This document shows positions 6,301 to 11,796 of a stretch of 11,796 bases of DNA, piece by piece. The DNA lies in contig RFIM01000194.1 of assembly GCA_003695215.1 (NCBI GenBank), forward strand, positions 1-11,796, given 5' to 3'. Below the pieces are notes generated by a model. The model ran no database searches. It was not told the origin of the DNA and was given only the letters and a program-made list of their open reading frames with translations. This DNA comes from Chloroflexota bacterium (GTDB taxonomy: Bacteria > Chloroflexota > Anaerolineae > Aggregatilineales > UBA2796). The translations under genes were made by a program, and so were the position numbers. Position 1 is the stretch's first letter; each line of letters starts with the position of its first letter.

Positions 6301-7310
6301 GACGGGCAGCGCTCTTCCTTTGCGCACTCCTGATCGCGTTGCCAGGCACACTTGGGCCTGTTCAAGCGCAGCCAAGCGTCACTATCGTCTTCACGGGCGA
6401 TCTGATGCTTGGCCGCAGCCTTGAGGAAGCGGCGCGCGCCCGCAACGATCCGCTTTTCGCCTTTCGGCGCGTCGCTGAACTGCTCCAGAGCGCCGATCTG
6501 ACAGTCGGCAACCTTGAATGCGTGATGAGCGCGCTGGGCACGCCTGCGCCCAAGCGCTATCCCTTGCGCTGCGCAGAAGCGCTTGATGCCTTGCGCTGGG
6601 CAGGCTTCGACGCGCTCTCGCTCGCCAATAATCATGCTATGGACTTTGGCAGCGTCGCGCTTCTGGACATGCGCAGTCGGCTGAACGCAGCAGGCATCGC
6701 GACCTTTGGCGCAGGTGAAAATCGACGTGCCGCGCGTACGCCTGCTGTCTTATTGCGCAACGGCGTGCGCATCGCCTTCCTGGGCTATGTGAACGTGCCG
6801 CAAGATGGCCCGCCGTTCTTCTTTCGCAACGATCTGACCGCCGCCACAGACACCGGCCCAGGCGTGGCATGGGCACGCGCCGACGCTGAAGGCGTGGAGC
6901 TGATCCAAGCTGATGTGCGTGCGGCGCGCTCGCTCGCTGACGTGGTGATCGTCTTGTTGCACGCAGGCACTGAGTACGCGCGGGCACCTAACCACGTCCA
7001 ACGGCAGCTGGCCTACGCGGCTATGGATAGCGGCGCTACAGCTGTCATCGGCGCTCATCCGCACGTCTTGCAAGGCCTGCAGCGCCACAAGAACGGCATC
7101 ATCGCCTACAGCTTGGGCAACTTCGCCTTCGATATGACAGTGGAGCGCTCAGCTGCCTTGCGCCTGAGCGTGACGGCACAGGGTGTGCAAGGCTATGAGT
7201 GGATTCCAATTGTGATCGGCGCCTTTGGGCAGCCGCGTATGGCCGACTCAGAGCAAGCGGCACGCATCCTCACGGCGCTAGAGCACCTTTCAGCGCAACT
7301 TAACCGTTGA
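6297..7310 (+). CDS. CapA-family secreted metallophosphatase-like protein
   Basis: 337 residues with a Sec signal peptide: Arg2-Arg3, a hydrophobic core over about 4-20, and likely cleavage after VQA at 24. The mature part is one PGA_cap/CapA calcineurin-like domain with motifs in order: FTGDLMLGR (32-40), GNLEC (71-75), NNHAMDFG (111-118), HAGTEY (222-227), GAHPHVLQG (252-260) and YSLGNFAFD (271-279). These supply the expected metal-binding Asp, Asn and His residues. The usual HWGxEY block reads HAGTEY here. Named members act in poly-gamma-glutamate capsule synthesis, but no capB/capC/pgs genes are near, so an envelope or surface-polymer phosphoesterase role is only inferred. The start is fixed by the 4-nt ATGA overlap with the Clp-like gene, which implies translational coupling; no strong separate ribosome-binding site is visible. 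Confidence 0.88.
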   Translation: MRRAALFLCALLIALPGTLGPVQAQPSVTIVFTGDLMLGRSLEEAARARNDPLFAFRRVAELLQSADLTVGNLECVMSALGTPAPKRYPLRCAEALDALRWAGFDALSLANNHAMDFGSVALLDMRSRLNAAGIATFGAGENRRAARTPAVLLRNGVRIAFLGYVNVPQDGPPFFFRNDLTAATDTGPGVAWARADAEGVELIQADVRAARSLADVVIVLLHAGTEYARAPNHVQRQLAYAAMDSGATAVIGAHPHVLQGLQRHKNGIIAYSLGNFAFDMTVERSAALRLSVTAQGVQGYEWIPIVIGAFGQPRMADSEQAARILTALEHLSAQLNR

Positions 7311-7313
7311 GCA

Positions 7314-7342
7314 TTGCCGCGCGCAACAGAATCGGCTATCAT
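7314..7342 (+). promoter_or_regulatory. Promoter of the mreB-like gene
   Basis: TTGCCG (7314-7319, 4 of 6), a 17-nt spacer, and TATCAT (7337-7342, 5 of 6) lie in the 93-nt gap after the CapA-like gene. The predicted start near 7349 would separate the mreB-like gene from the upstream operon. Confidence 0.5.
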
Positions 7343-7352
7343 AACGCCGCTC

Positions 7353-7375
7353 GATCAGCCATCAGGGCGCTGATC
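7353..7375 (+). repeat. 7-bp stem-loop in the mreB-like 5' leader
   Basis: GATCAGC (7353-7359) and GCTGATC (7369-7375) form a perfect 7-bp stem with a 9-nt loop, starting a few nt after the predicted transcription start. There is no U-tract, so it is not a canonical terminator for the upstream operon. A weaker 5-bp pairing, TGCAG (7382-7386) with CTGCA (7400-7404), follows and loops out the weak AGAGA ribosome-binding site. Confidence 0.45.
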
Positions 7376-7403
7376 ACGGATTGCAGGTAAAAGAGATAGC
7401 TGC

Positions 7404-8420
7404 ATGGGATTGTTCTCGCGGAAATTGGGCGTTGATCTGGGCACAGTCAACGTCATTATCTACGGCAACGGGCAAATCTTGCTCCAAGAGCCTGCTATGG
7501 TCGCGCTGACCATTGAGGACGAGCGCATTGTGGCGATTGGGCAAGAAGCGCGGGATATGTACGGGCGGCATCCTGAGCATATTGAAGTGGTGCGTCCGTT
7601 GCGCGAAGGCGTGATCGCCGATTACGAAGTGACTGAGGCGATGTTGCGCCACTTCTTCCAGAAGATCGGCGGGCGGCCGCTTTTGGGCGGCTTGCAGGTG
7701 ATGATCAGCGTGCCTTATGGCGCCAATAGCGTGGAGCGGCGCGCAGTACATGAGGCGGCTTTGCAAGCGGGCGCGCGCGAGGCAATCCTGATCCACGAAT
7801 CACTGGCTTCTGCCATTGGCGCCGGCCTGCCTGTGCGCACACCGGCCGGCAACATGGTGCTGAACATCGGCGGTGGCGCTAGCGAGGCGGCCGTGATCGC
7901 CATGAATGGCATCGTGGTCGCCGAGAGCGTCCGCATAGGCGGCTTGCGCCTTGATGAGGCGATCATGAGCTACGTGCGGCGCAAATACAACCTGATCATT
8001 GGTCAGCCGACGGCCGAGTCGATCAAGATTCAGATTGGCGCAGCCGTGCCATTGCCCGAGGACTTGACAATGGAAGTACAAGGGCGCGATCAGCTCAGCG
8101 GCCTGCCGCGAACAATTAGCATCAGCACGGGCGAGGTCGTCGAGGCGATCGCCGATACCTTAGCGGATATCGCCGGGGTAGCGAAGGCAGTCTTGGAGCG
8201 CACGCCGCCTGAGCTGGCTTCAGATATTATCGATCGCGGCGCGATGATCACAGGTGGCGGCGCCTTGCTGCGCGGTATTGATGAATACATCACGCGGCAG
8301 ATTGGCGTGCCTGCCTACCGCGCTGATGATCCGATTGTTTGCACAGCTGTTGGCGCTGGACGCGCTCTGGAAGATGCTGCGTTGCGGCGGCGTGTCGAGG
8401 GAATCAGCTACTCCAAATAG
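7404..8420 (+). CDS. MreB/Mbl-like bacterial actin with altered phosphate-2 motif
   Basis: 338 residues, normal MreB length, with an actin-ATPase fold: phosphate-1 GVDLGT (9-14), RPLREGVIADYEVTEAML (64-81), a VERRAVHEAALQAGAREAIL stretch (110-129), phosphate-2 region NIGGGASEAAVI (154-165), AESIKIQIGAA (204-214), and the adenosine-binding GMxLTGGGALL equivalent GAMITGGGALLRG (279-291). MreB proteins polymerise on the inner membrane and guide wall synthesis. Three pocket changes stand out: the phosphate-2 Asp is Asn154, the following TTE is ASE, and the usual EEP is His131-Glu132-Ser133. The Glu aligned with the E. coli catalytic Glu143 is kept. No mreC, mreD or rodA adjoins it, so it is probably a paralogue rather than the main rod-shape actin; the mreB symbol is therefore withheld. 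The ribosome-binding site is weak (AGAGA, 7 nt before ATG). Confidence 0.92.
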   Translation: MGLFSRKLGVDLGTVNVIIYGNGQILLQEPAMVALTIEDERIVAIGQEARDMYGRHPEHIEVVRPLREGVIADYEVTEAMLRHFFQKIGGRPLLGGLQVMISVPYGANSVERRAVHEAALQAGAREAILIHESLASAIGAGLPVRTPAGNMVLNIGGGASEAAVIAMNGIVVAESVRIGGLRLDEAIMSYVRRKYNLIIGQPTAESIKIQIGAAVPLPEDLTMEVQGRDQLSGLPRTISISTGEVVEAIADTLADIAGVAKAVLERTPPELASDIIDRGAMITGGGALLRGIDEYITRQIGVPAYRADDPIVCTAVGAGRALEDAALRRRVEGISYSK

Positions 8421-9028
8421 TAGGTCATGCGCTGCAAGTGCATGACAGGATCGATATATTGGACATGAACATTGCTGGGCACGCTCAGAGTGATTGGCGC
8501 ATAGTTCAAGATGGCGCGCACTCCGGCTTCTACCAATTGATCGCAGACAGCCTGCGCGCTCTCGGCAGGCACGGCGATCATGGCGATCTTGATGTTGTGC
8601 TGCTTGATGAACGCCTGCATCTGATCGGTGTGCAGCACTTCCACGTCGTTGCTCTTGCCTAGCCGCGCAGGGTCGTTATCAAAAGCGGCCACTACGCGAA
8701 AACCGCGCGAGACAAAGCCGCGATAGTGTGCTAAGGCACGCCCAAGATCGCCGGCGCCGACGATAATCATCTGCCACTCGCGATCTACCTGCAAAATTTG
8801 CTTCAACTGCGCCTGCAAGTGGCTGATCTGATAGCCCGTGCCTTGCTTGCCGAACTCACCGAAGTGTGAAAGGTCTTTGCGTATCTGCGCCGAGCTGATG
8901 CCTAGACGTTGACCGAGCTCATGCGAGGATGTGACCGTCTTGCCTTGCTGCATGAGCTGGTTCAGGGCGCGCAGATAAATTGGCAAGCGCCCGATCACAA
9001 TGTCGGGAATGTTCGGATAGGATGCCAT
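8408..9028 (-). CDS. rex: Redox-sensing transcriptional repressor Rex
   Basis: 206 residues, normal for Rex. The N-terminal winged helix carries the strongly conserved text SSAQIRKDLSHFGEFGKQGTGY (about 45-66). The C-terminal Rossmann domain has the NADH site VGAGDLGRAL (90-99), FDNDP (116-120), the NYAP turn (175-178) and a swapped C-terminal helix ending LQRMTYYL. Rex dimers bind DNA when NADH is low and release it when NADH/NAD+ rises, usually derepressing fermentation, hydrogenase or respiratory genes. The ATG at 9028 is chosen because the family begins with IPDIVIGRLPIYLRAL just after it; GGAGG lies 11 nt upstream, slightly far. An in-frame extension to 9196 would add 56 residues without family similarity across the promoter. 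It is divergent from hoxEFU, its likely target, and overlaps the mreB-like gene by 13 bp at the 3' ends. Confidence 0.96.
   Translation of the reverse strand: MASYPNIPDIVIGRLPIYLRALNQLMQQGKTVTSSHELGQRLGISSAQIRKDLSHFGEFGKQGTGYQISHLQAQLKQILQVDREWQMIIVGAGDLGRALAHYRGFVSRGFRVVAAFDNDPARLGKSNDVEVLHTDQMQAFIKQHNIKIAMIAVPAESAQAVCDQLVEAGVRAILNYAPITLSVPSNVHVQYIDPVMHLQRMTYYLE
8424..8446. repeat. Hairpin just past the mreB-like stop, inside the rex 3' end
   Basis: GTCATGC (8424-8430) and GCATGAC (8440-8446) form a perfect 7-bp inverted repeat with a 9-nt loop, beginning 3 nt after the mreB-like stop codon and lying within the rex coding sequence. Neither strand has a following T-run. It may be an mRNA 3'-end stabiliser or pause element for the convergent pair. 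Confidence 0.4.
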
Positions 9029-9085
9029 GCCGAGAAATGCCTCCGATTGATGCGTAAGCGCTAATTTCCTGTTACAGCTAATCGC

Positions 9086-9115
9086 ACTATAGAGCGCTCC
9101 AGCGCTATCCGTGAA
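9086..9115 (-). promoter_or_regulatory. Candidate rex promoter
   Basis: On the minus strand TTCACG (9115-9110, 4 of 6) and TATAGT (9091-9086, 5 of 6) are separated by 18 nt. The predicted start near 9079 leaves a leader of about 50 nt. The -35 overlaps the candidate Rex operator at 9110-9125 and the spacer contains the palindrome at 9093-9106. Confidence 0.4.
9093..9106. repeat. AGCGCT-CC-AGCGCT inverted repeat in the rex promoter spacer
   Basis: Two copies of the self-complementary hexamer AGCGCT (9093-9098 and 9101-9106) flank a CC centre, between the candidate -35 and -10 of rex. This placement suits a repressor site, but the hexamer is common in GC-rich DNA, so support is weak. Confidence 0.3.
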
Positions 9116-9125
9116 TTCTTGCACT
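9110..9125. promoter_or_regulatory. Candidate Rex operator
   Basis: CGTGAA-TTCT-TGCACT matches the TGTGAA-N4-TTCACA form of known Rex operators at 9 of 12 arm positions. It overlaps the candidate rex -35, which would suit autorepression. The match is imperfect and the operator of this lineage may differ. Confidence 0.3.
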
Positions 9126-9149
9126 ATAAGTCTAGCACACTTGCGCGCA

Positions 9150-9193
9150 TTTGTGAATGCAGAGCCGAGCAAGGCACAACAGCGACTTTGTGA
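9150..9193 (+). promoter_or_regulatory. Pair of TTTGTGA direct repeats upstream of hoxE
   Basis: TTTGTGA occurs at 9150-9156 and again at 9187-9193, 37 bp apart. The first copy lies in the small palindrome GCATT-TGTG-AATGC (9147-9160). Each copy equals a Rex or CRP half-site (TGTGA), but neither has a clear TCACA partner. They lie about 70-110 bp upstream of the predicted hox transcription start. Confidence 0.3.
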
Positions 9194-9244
9194 CATTTGG
9201 CGCTTGAGAATCTATCAATCGTCATTTCGCCTGCCACGCCAACT

Positions 9245-9253
9245 TGCTATACT
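9245..9253 (+). promoter_or_regulatory. hoxEFU promoter (extended -10)
   Basis: TGC-TATACT is an extended -10 (TATACT at 9248-9253, 5 of 6) without a recognisable -35 at 16-18 nt, which is typical of promoters helped by an activator. The start would be near 9260, giving a leader of about 33 nt; AAAGGA at 9278-9283 lies 9 nt before the hoxE ATG. The 12-nt stretch TTGCTATACTTG differs by one base from that of the two-component promoter. Confidence 0.55.
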
Positions 9254-9292
9254 TGGAGCACCTGAGCGTTTTGGACGAAAGGAAGCAGGCGG

Positions 9293-9805
9293 ATGTTCCA
9301 AGCCAAACCTGTTCCCGCGCCTTCTGAGGACAAGCGCTGGCGCATTGTGAACGCCACGATGCGCCGCCATGGCTACCAGCCAAGCGGCTTGATCGAGACG
9401 CTGCACAGCATGCAAGAGGCCTTCGGCTTTTTGGATCCGGTAGGCTTGCGCTATGTGGCGCGTTCGTTGCGCGTGCCGCTCAGCCAGGTCTACGGCGTCG
9501 CTACTTTTTACAATTTATTCAAGCTGAAGCCTTCCGGCGAACACACCTGCACGGTCTGTTTAGGCACAGCATGCTACATCAAGGGCGCGCCTGCCATTTT
9601 GAGCCAGTTGCAACAGGCGCTCGCCATCAAGCCCGATCAGACCACGCCTGATAAGAAAGTCTCGCTGATGGTAGCACGTTGCGTCGGCGCGTGCGGCTTG
9701 GCGCCGGTCGTCGTCCTGGATGAAGAGACGTTCGGCAGGCTCTCGCCTGAGCAAGTTGTTGAGAAAGTCATGGCTTGGCGCGCACCAGCGCCTGAGGAGC
9801 GTTGA
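9293..9805 (+). CDS. hoxE: Diaphorase subunit HoxE ([2Fe-2S], NuoE family)
   Basis: 170 residues of the NuoE/24-kDa family: helical N-terminus (about 15-65), then a thioredoxin-like domain binding one [2Fe-2S] through Cys89-x4-Cys94 and Cys130-x3-Cys134 (CLGTACY and RCVGACG). An extra Cys86 is present. The text around the cluster (LFKLKPSGEHTCTVCLGTACYIKGA in total, residues 75-99) and the TTPDKKVSLMVARC stretch resemble hydrogenase HoxE more than Complex I NuoE. HoxE passes electrons within the HoxEFU module, between NAD(H) at HoxF and the hydrogenase. The order E-F-U and the HoxU-type third gene support this. It overlaps no gene but ends 2 nt before the hoxF ATG. NuoE of a Complex I operon is the main alternative. 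Confidence 0.88.
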   Translation: MFQAKPVPAPSEDKRWRIVNATMRRHGYQPSGLIETLHSMQEAFGFLDPVGLRYVARSLRVPLSQVYGVATFYNLFKLKPSGEHTCTVCLGTACYIKGAPAILSQLQQALAIKPDQTTPDKKVSLMVARCVGACGLAPVVVLDEETFGRLSPEQVVEKVMAWRAPAPEER

Positions 9806-9807
9806 CC

Positions 9808-11460
9808 ATGCATCTTGAAGACCTGGAAGCCATCGCCCAAGAGCATCAAGAAGCCGATGCAGCCTTGGCGCACGTGCTGTACGTTTGCACAGGCACGGCC
9901 TGTCAATCCAGCCGCAGCGAGGAAGTCCTCAAGGCGCTACAAGCGGAAGTGGCGGCGCGCGGATTGCAGAAAAAGTGCGCAGTGCGTCCAGGCGGCTGTC
10001 AAGGGCTGTGCGCACGCGGGCCATTGGCGAATTTAGATCGCGGGCAGCGCCTTTATCAGCGCTTGACGCCTGAGGATGCGCCTGCAGTGATCGAGACGAT
10101 CGAGAGCGAGCCGCCTGCGCACCTGCAGCTGGATCGGGAGCTGCCATTCTTCAAACGGCAAAAGCGCATCGCCACGCAAGGCTCGGGCTTGATCGATCCG
10201 ACCGATCTGAACGCGTACATCGCCGCAGGCGGCTACCACACGCTGGTCAACGTCTTGACGCACAAGACGCCTGCTGAGGTGCTGCAAGAAGTTGTCAAGA
10301 GCGGCTTGCGCGGGCGCGGCGGCGGCGGCTATGCCACAGGCTTGAAGTGGAGTACGGTTGCCAAGGCGCTGCAAACGCCGAAATATGTGATCGTCAACGG
10401 CGATGAGGGCGATCCGGGCGCCTTCATGGATCGGGCGCTGATGGAAGATTATCCATTCCGTGTGCTGGAAGGCATGACGCTCGCTGCCTACGCGGTTGGG
10501 GCCTCGCAAGGTTACATTTACGTGCGCGCCGAGTATCCGCTGGCGGTCAAGCGCCTGCAAAACGCTATCAGGCAGGCCCAGAAGCACAACTTGCTGGGCA
10601 GCAACATCGCAGGCACGCCCTTCAGCTTCACGGTCGAGATTCGGCTCGGCGCTGGCGCCTTTGTCTGCGGTGAGGAGACGGCGCTGATCGCCAGCATCGA
10701 AGGCGGCCGCGGCACACCACGGCCACGCCCGCCTTATCCGGCCGAGTCAGGGCTGTGGGGCAAGCCGACTTTGATCAACAACGTGGAAACCATGGCGAAT
10801 GTCGTGCCAATTTTGCAGCACGGCGGCGAGTGGTTTGCCAGCATCGGCACGGAGAAGAGCAAGGGCACCAAAGTCTTCGCGCTCAGCGGCCGCATCAACA
10901 ACACGGGCTTGATCGAAGTGCCGATGGGCATCACGCTGCGCGAGATCATCTTTGAGATCGGCGGCGGCATCCCGGAAGGCAGAAAATTCAAAGCCGTCCA
11001 GACGGGCGGGCCGAGTGGCGGCTGCATCCCTGAGCAATACCTGGACATGCCTGTGGACTACGAGTCGCTGACGCAAGTCGGCTCGATCATGGGATCGGGC
11101 GGCATGATCGTCATGGACGAGACCAGCTGCATGGTGGACGTGGCGAAATACTTCATGGAATTCAGCATGGCTGAGTCTTGCGGCAAATGCGTGCCGTGCC
11201 GCGTTGGCACAGCCCAGATGTACGACTTGCTGTGCAAGATCAGCGAAGGGCGCGCCACGCTAGACGACCTGGCCTTGCTGGAGTCGCTGTGCGATATGGT
11301 CAAGCATACCAGCTTGTGCGGCTTAGGGCAGGCGGCGCCGAACCCGGTGATCAGCACCTTGCGCTTCTTCCGCGATGAGTACCTTGCCCATATTCTGGAG
11401 AAACGTTGCCCAGCAGGCGTATGCCAAATGAAGCCTGAAAAGATGGAGGTGCATCTATGA
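9808..11460 (+). CDS. hoxF: NADH-oxidising diaphorase subunit HoxF (FMN, Fe-S)
   Basis: 550 residues from the ATG at 9808, chosen because GAGGAG ends 8 nt upstream; an in-frame TTG at 9802 is only 2 nt from that site. Layout: an N-terminal thioredoxin-like [2Fe-2S] domain (about 18-100) with Cys27-x4-Cys32 and Cys64-x3-Cys68, the NuoF-type FMN/NADH domain (about 115-400) with GLRGRGGGGYATGLKW (166-181) and NGDEGDPGAFMDRALME (197-213), a SLBB-like region, then the [4Fe-4S] site Cys458-x2-Cys461-x2-Cys464 with Cys504 (SLCGLG). The fused N-terminal ferredoxin-like domain and the CPAGVC tail (534-539) are typical of hydrogenase-linked diaphorases rather than Complex I NuoF, which usually starts at the FMN domain. 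It exchanges electrons between NAD(H) and the Fe-S chain. hoxU starts inside its stop (ATGA), implying coupling. Confidence 0.92.
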   Translation: MHLEDLEAIAQEHQEADAALAHVLYVCTGTACQSSRSEEVLKALQAEVAARGLQKKCAVRPGGCQGLCARGPLANLDRGQRLYQRLTPEDAPAVIETIESEPPAHLQLDRELPFFKRQKRIATQGSGLIDPTDLNAYIAAGGYHTLVNVLTHKTPAEVLQEVVKSGLRGRGGGGYATGLKWSTVAKALQTPKYVIVNGDEGDPGAFMDRALMEDYPFRVLEGMTLAAYAVGASQGYIYVRAEYPLAVKRLQNAIRQAQKHNLLGSNIAGTPFSFTVEIRLGAGAFVCGEETALIASIEGGRGTPRPRPPYPAESGLWGKPTLINNVETMANVVPILQHGGEWFASIGTEKSKGTKVFALSGRINNTGLIEVPMGITLREIIFEIGGGIPEGRKFKAVQTGGPSGGCIPEQYLDMPVDYESLTQVGSIMGSGGMIVMDETSCMVDVAKYFMEFSMAESCGKCVPCRVGTAQMYDLLCKISEGRATLDDLALLESLCDMVKHTSLCGLGQAAPNPVISTLRFFRDEYLAHILEKRCPAGVCQMKPEKMEVHL

Positions 11461-11796
11461 GCCGCGTCGTCACGCTCAAGATCAACGATCAGGAAGTCAG
11501 TGGCCGCGAAGATGAGACGATCCTCGATGTCGCGCGTGAGAACGGCGTGGATATTCCCACGCTATGCTACCTGGACGGACTCTCAGCAGTTGGCGCCTGC
11601 CGCTTGTGCCTTGTGGAAGTTGTCGGCGTGGCGCGGCTGCTGCCCGCTTGCGTGACACGCGTCAGCGAAGGCATGGAAGTGCGTACGCATAGCGAGCGCC
11701 TGCAACGCTATCGGCGCATGATCGTCGAGCTGCTCTTCAGCGAAGGCAACCACATCTGCTCTGTGTGCGTCTCAAATGGGCACTGCGAGCTGCAGA
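11457..11796 (+). CDS. hoxU: Diaphorase/hydrogenase iron-sulfur subunit HoxU (3'-truncated)
   Basis: 113 codons visible before the window edge. GGAGGT lies 6 nt before the ATG, which overlaps the hoxF stop by 4 nt. The first 80 residues are a ferredoxin-like [2Fe-2S] domain with Cys37, Cys48, Cys51 and Cys65 (PTLCYLDG, GACRLCLVEV, PACV). Next comes the third Fe-S binding region, NHICSVCVSNGHCELQ at 98-113, giving His99-x-Cys101-x2-Cys104-x5-Cys110. This block, with YRRMIVELLFSEGNH before it, closely matches HoxU; NuoG normally has His-x3-Cys here. HoxU is about 240 residues, so about half is missing, including the 2[4Fe-4S] region. In this family hoxY and hoxH (hydrogenase subunits) are expected downstream; their presence cannot be seen. 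Confidence 0.9.
   Translation, partial: MSRVVTLKINDQEVSGREDETILDVARENGVDIPTLCYLDGLSAVGACRLCLVEVVGVARLLPACVTRVSEGMEVRTHSERLQRYRRMIVELLFSEGNHICSVCVSNGHCELQ

Noticed and set aside
7353..7375. Rho-independent terminator after the CapA-like gene
   Set aside because: A stem is present but no U-run follows, and it lies downstream of a good promoter, so it fits a leader stem-loop better.
9029..9196. Rex extended N-terminally by 56 residues to 9196
   Set aside because: The added residues lack Rex similarity and cover the divergent promoter region; the family start context is at 9028.
9802..9807. TTG start for hoxF overlapping the hoxE stop
   Set aside because: It would be only 2 nt from the GAGGAG site; the ATG at 9808 has an 8-nt spacer.
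9293..11796. Complex I nuoEFG operon
   Set aside because: The HoxF N-terminal [2Fe-2S] domain, CPAGVC tail and HoxU-type His-x-Cys spacing favour a hydrogenase diaphorase; the call stays open until the downstream genes are read.
1..11796. Mobile elements, CRISPR arrays, tRNA or rRNA genes, phage or defence islands
   Set aside because: No transposase or integrase text, no regularly spaced repeats, and no tRNA-like cloverleaf was recognised; intergenic space is short (none above 264 bp).

Overview
The window is an ordinary bacterial chromosome segment: densely packed genes, moderately high GC, Shine-Dalgarno-led starts, and no IS element, integrase, CRISPR array, tRNA or rRNA. Gene content and protein style (Rex beside a Hox-type diaphorase module, an MreB paralogue without mreCD, a single-TM PhoR-like kinase, a CapA-like phosphatase) best fit a Chloroflexota-like anaerobic or facultative bacterium. 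That assignment is inference; no single marker gene fixes it.

Left block (1-1863, minus strand): a CRP/FNR-family regulator followed 76 nt downstream by argH (argininosuccinate lyase), which runs off the left edge. The gap between them holds a 9-bp inverted repeat that would cover the argH ribosome-binding region, plus a possible internal argH promoter.

Middle block (2081-8420, plus strand): an OmpR/PhoB-type response regulator and its PAS-containing histidine kinase (3 nt apart), then a 739-residue Clp/Hsp100-like ATPase, a secreted CapA-family protein (4-nt ATGA overlap with the Clp gene) and, from its own promoter, an MreB-like actin. The Clp-like protein has two ClpN repeats and an intact second AAA+ module. 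Its first AAA+ module has lost Walker B, the Walker A Thr/Ser and pore loop 1, and the protein has neither an M-domain nor a ClpP-docking loop. The MreB-like protein has Asn in place of the phosphate-2 Asp.

Right block (8408-11796): rex (minus strand, overlapping the mreB-like gene tail-to-tail by 13 bp), then a 264-bp divergent control region, then hoxE-hoxF-hoxU (plus strand; hoxU runs off the right edge). These encode the NADH-dehydrogenase (diaphorase) module of a bidirectional NAD-linked [NiFe] hydrogenase. Rex senses NADH/NAD+, so its divergent position suggests redox control of the hydrogenase and of itself.

The most notable items are the half-dead Clp ATPase coupled to a CapA-like gene, the MreB paralogue with an altered nucleotide pocket, the crp-argH inverted repeat, and an 11-of-12-base shared extended -10 element in front of both the two-component operon and the hox operon.
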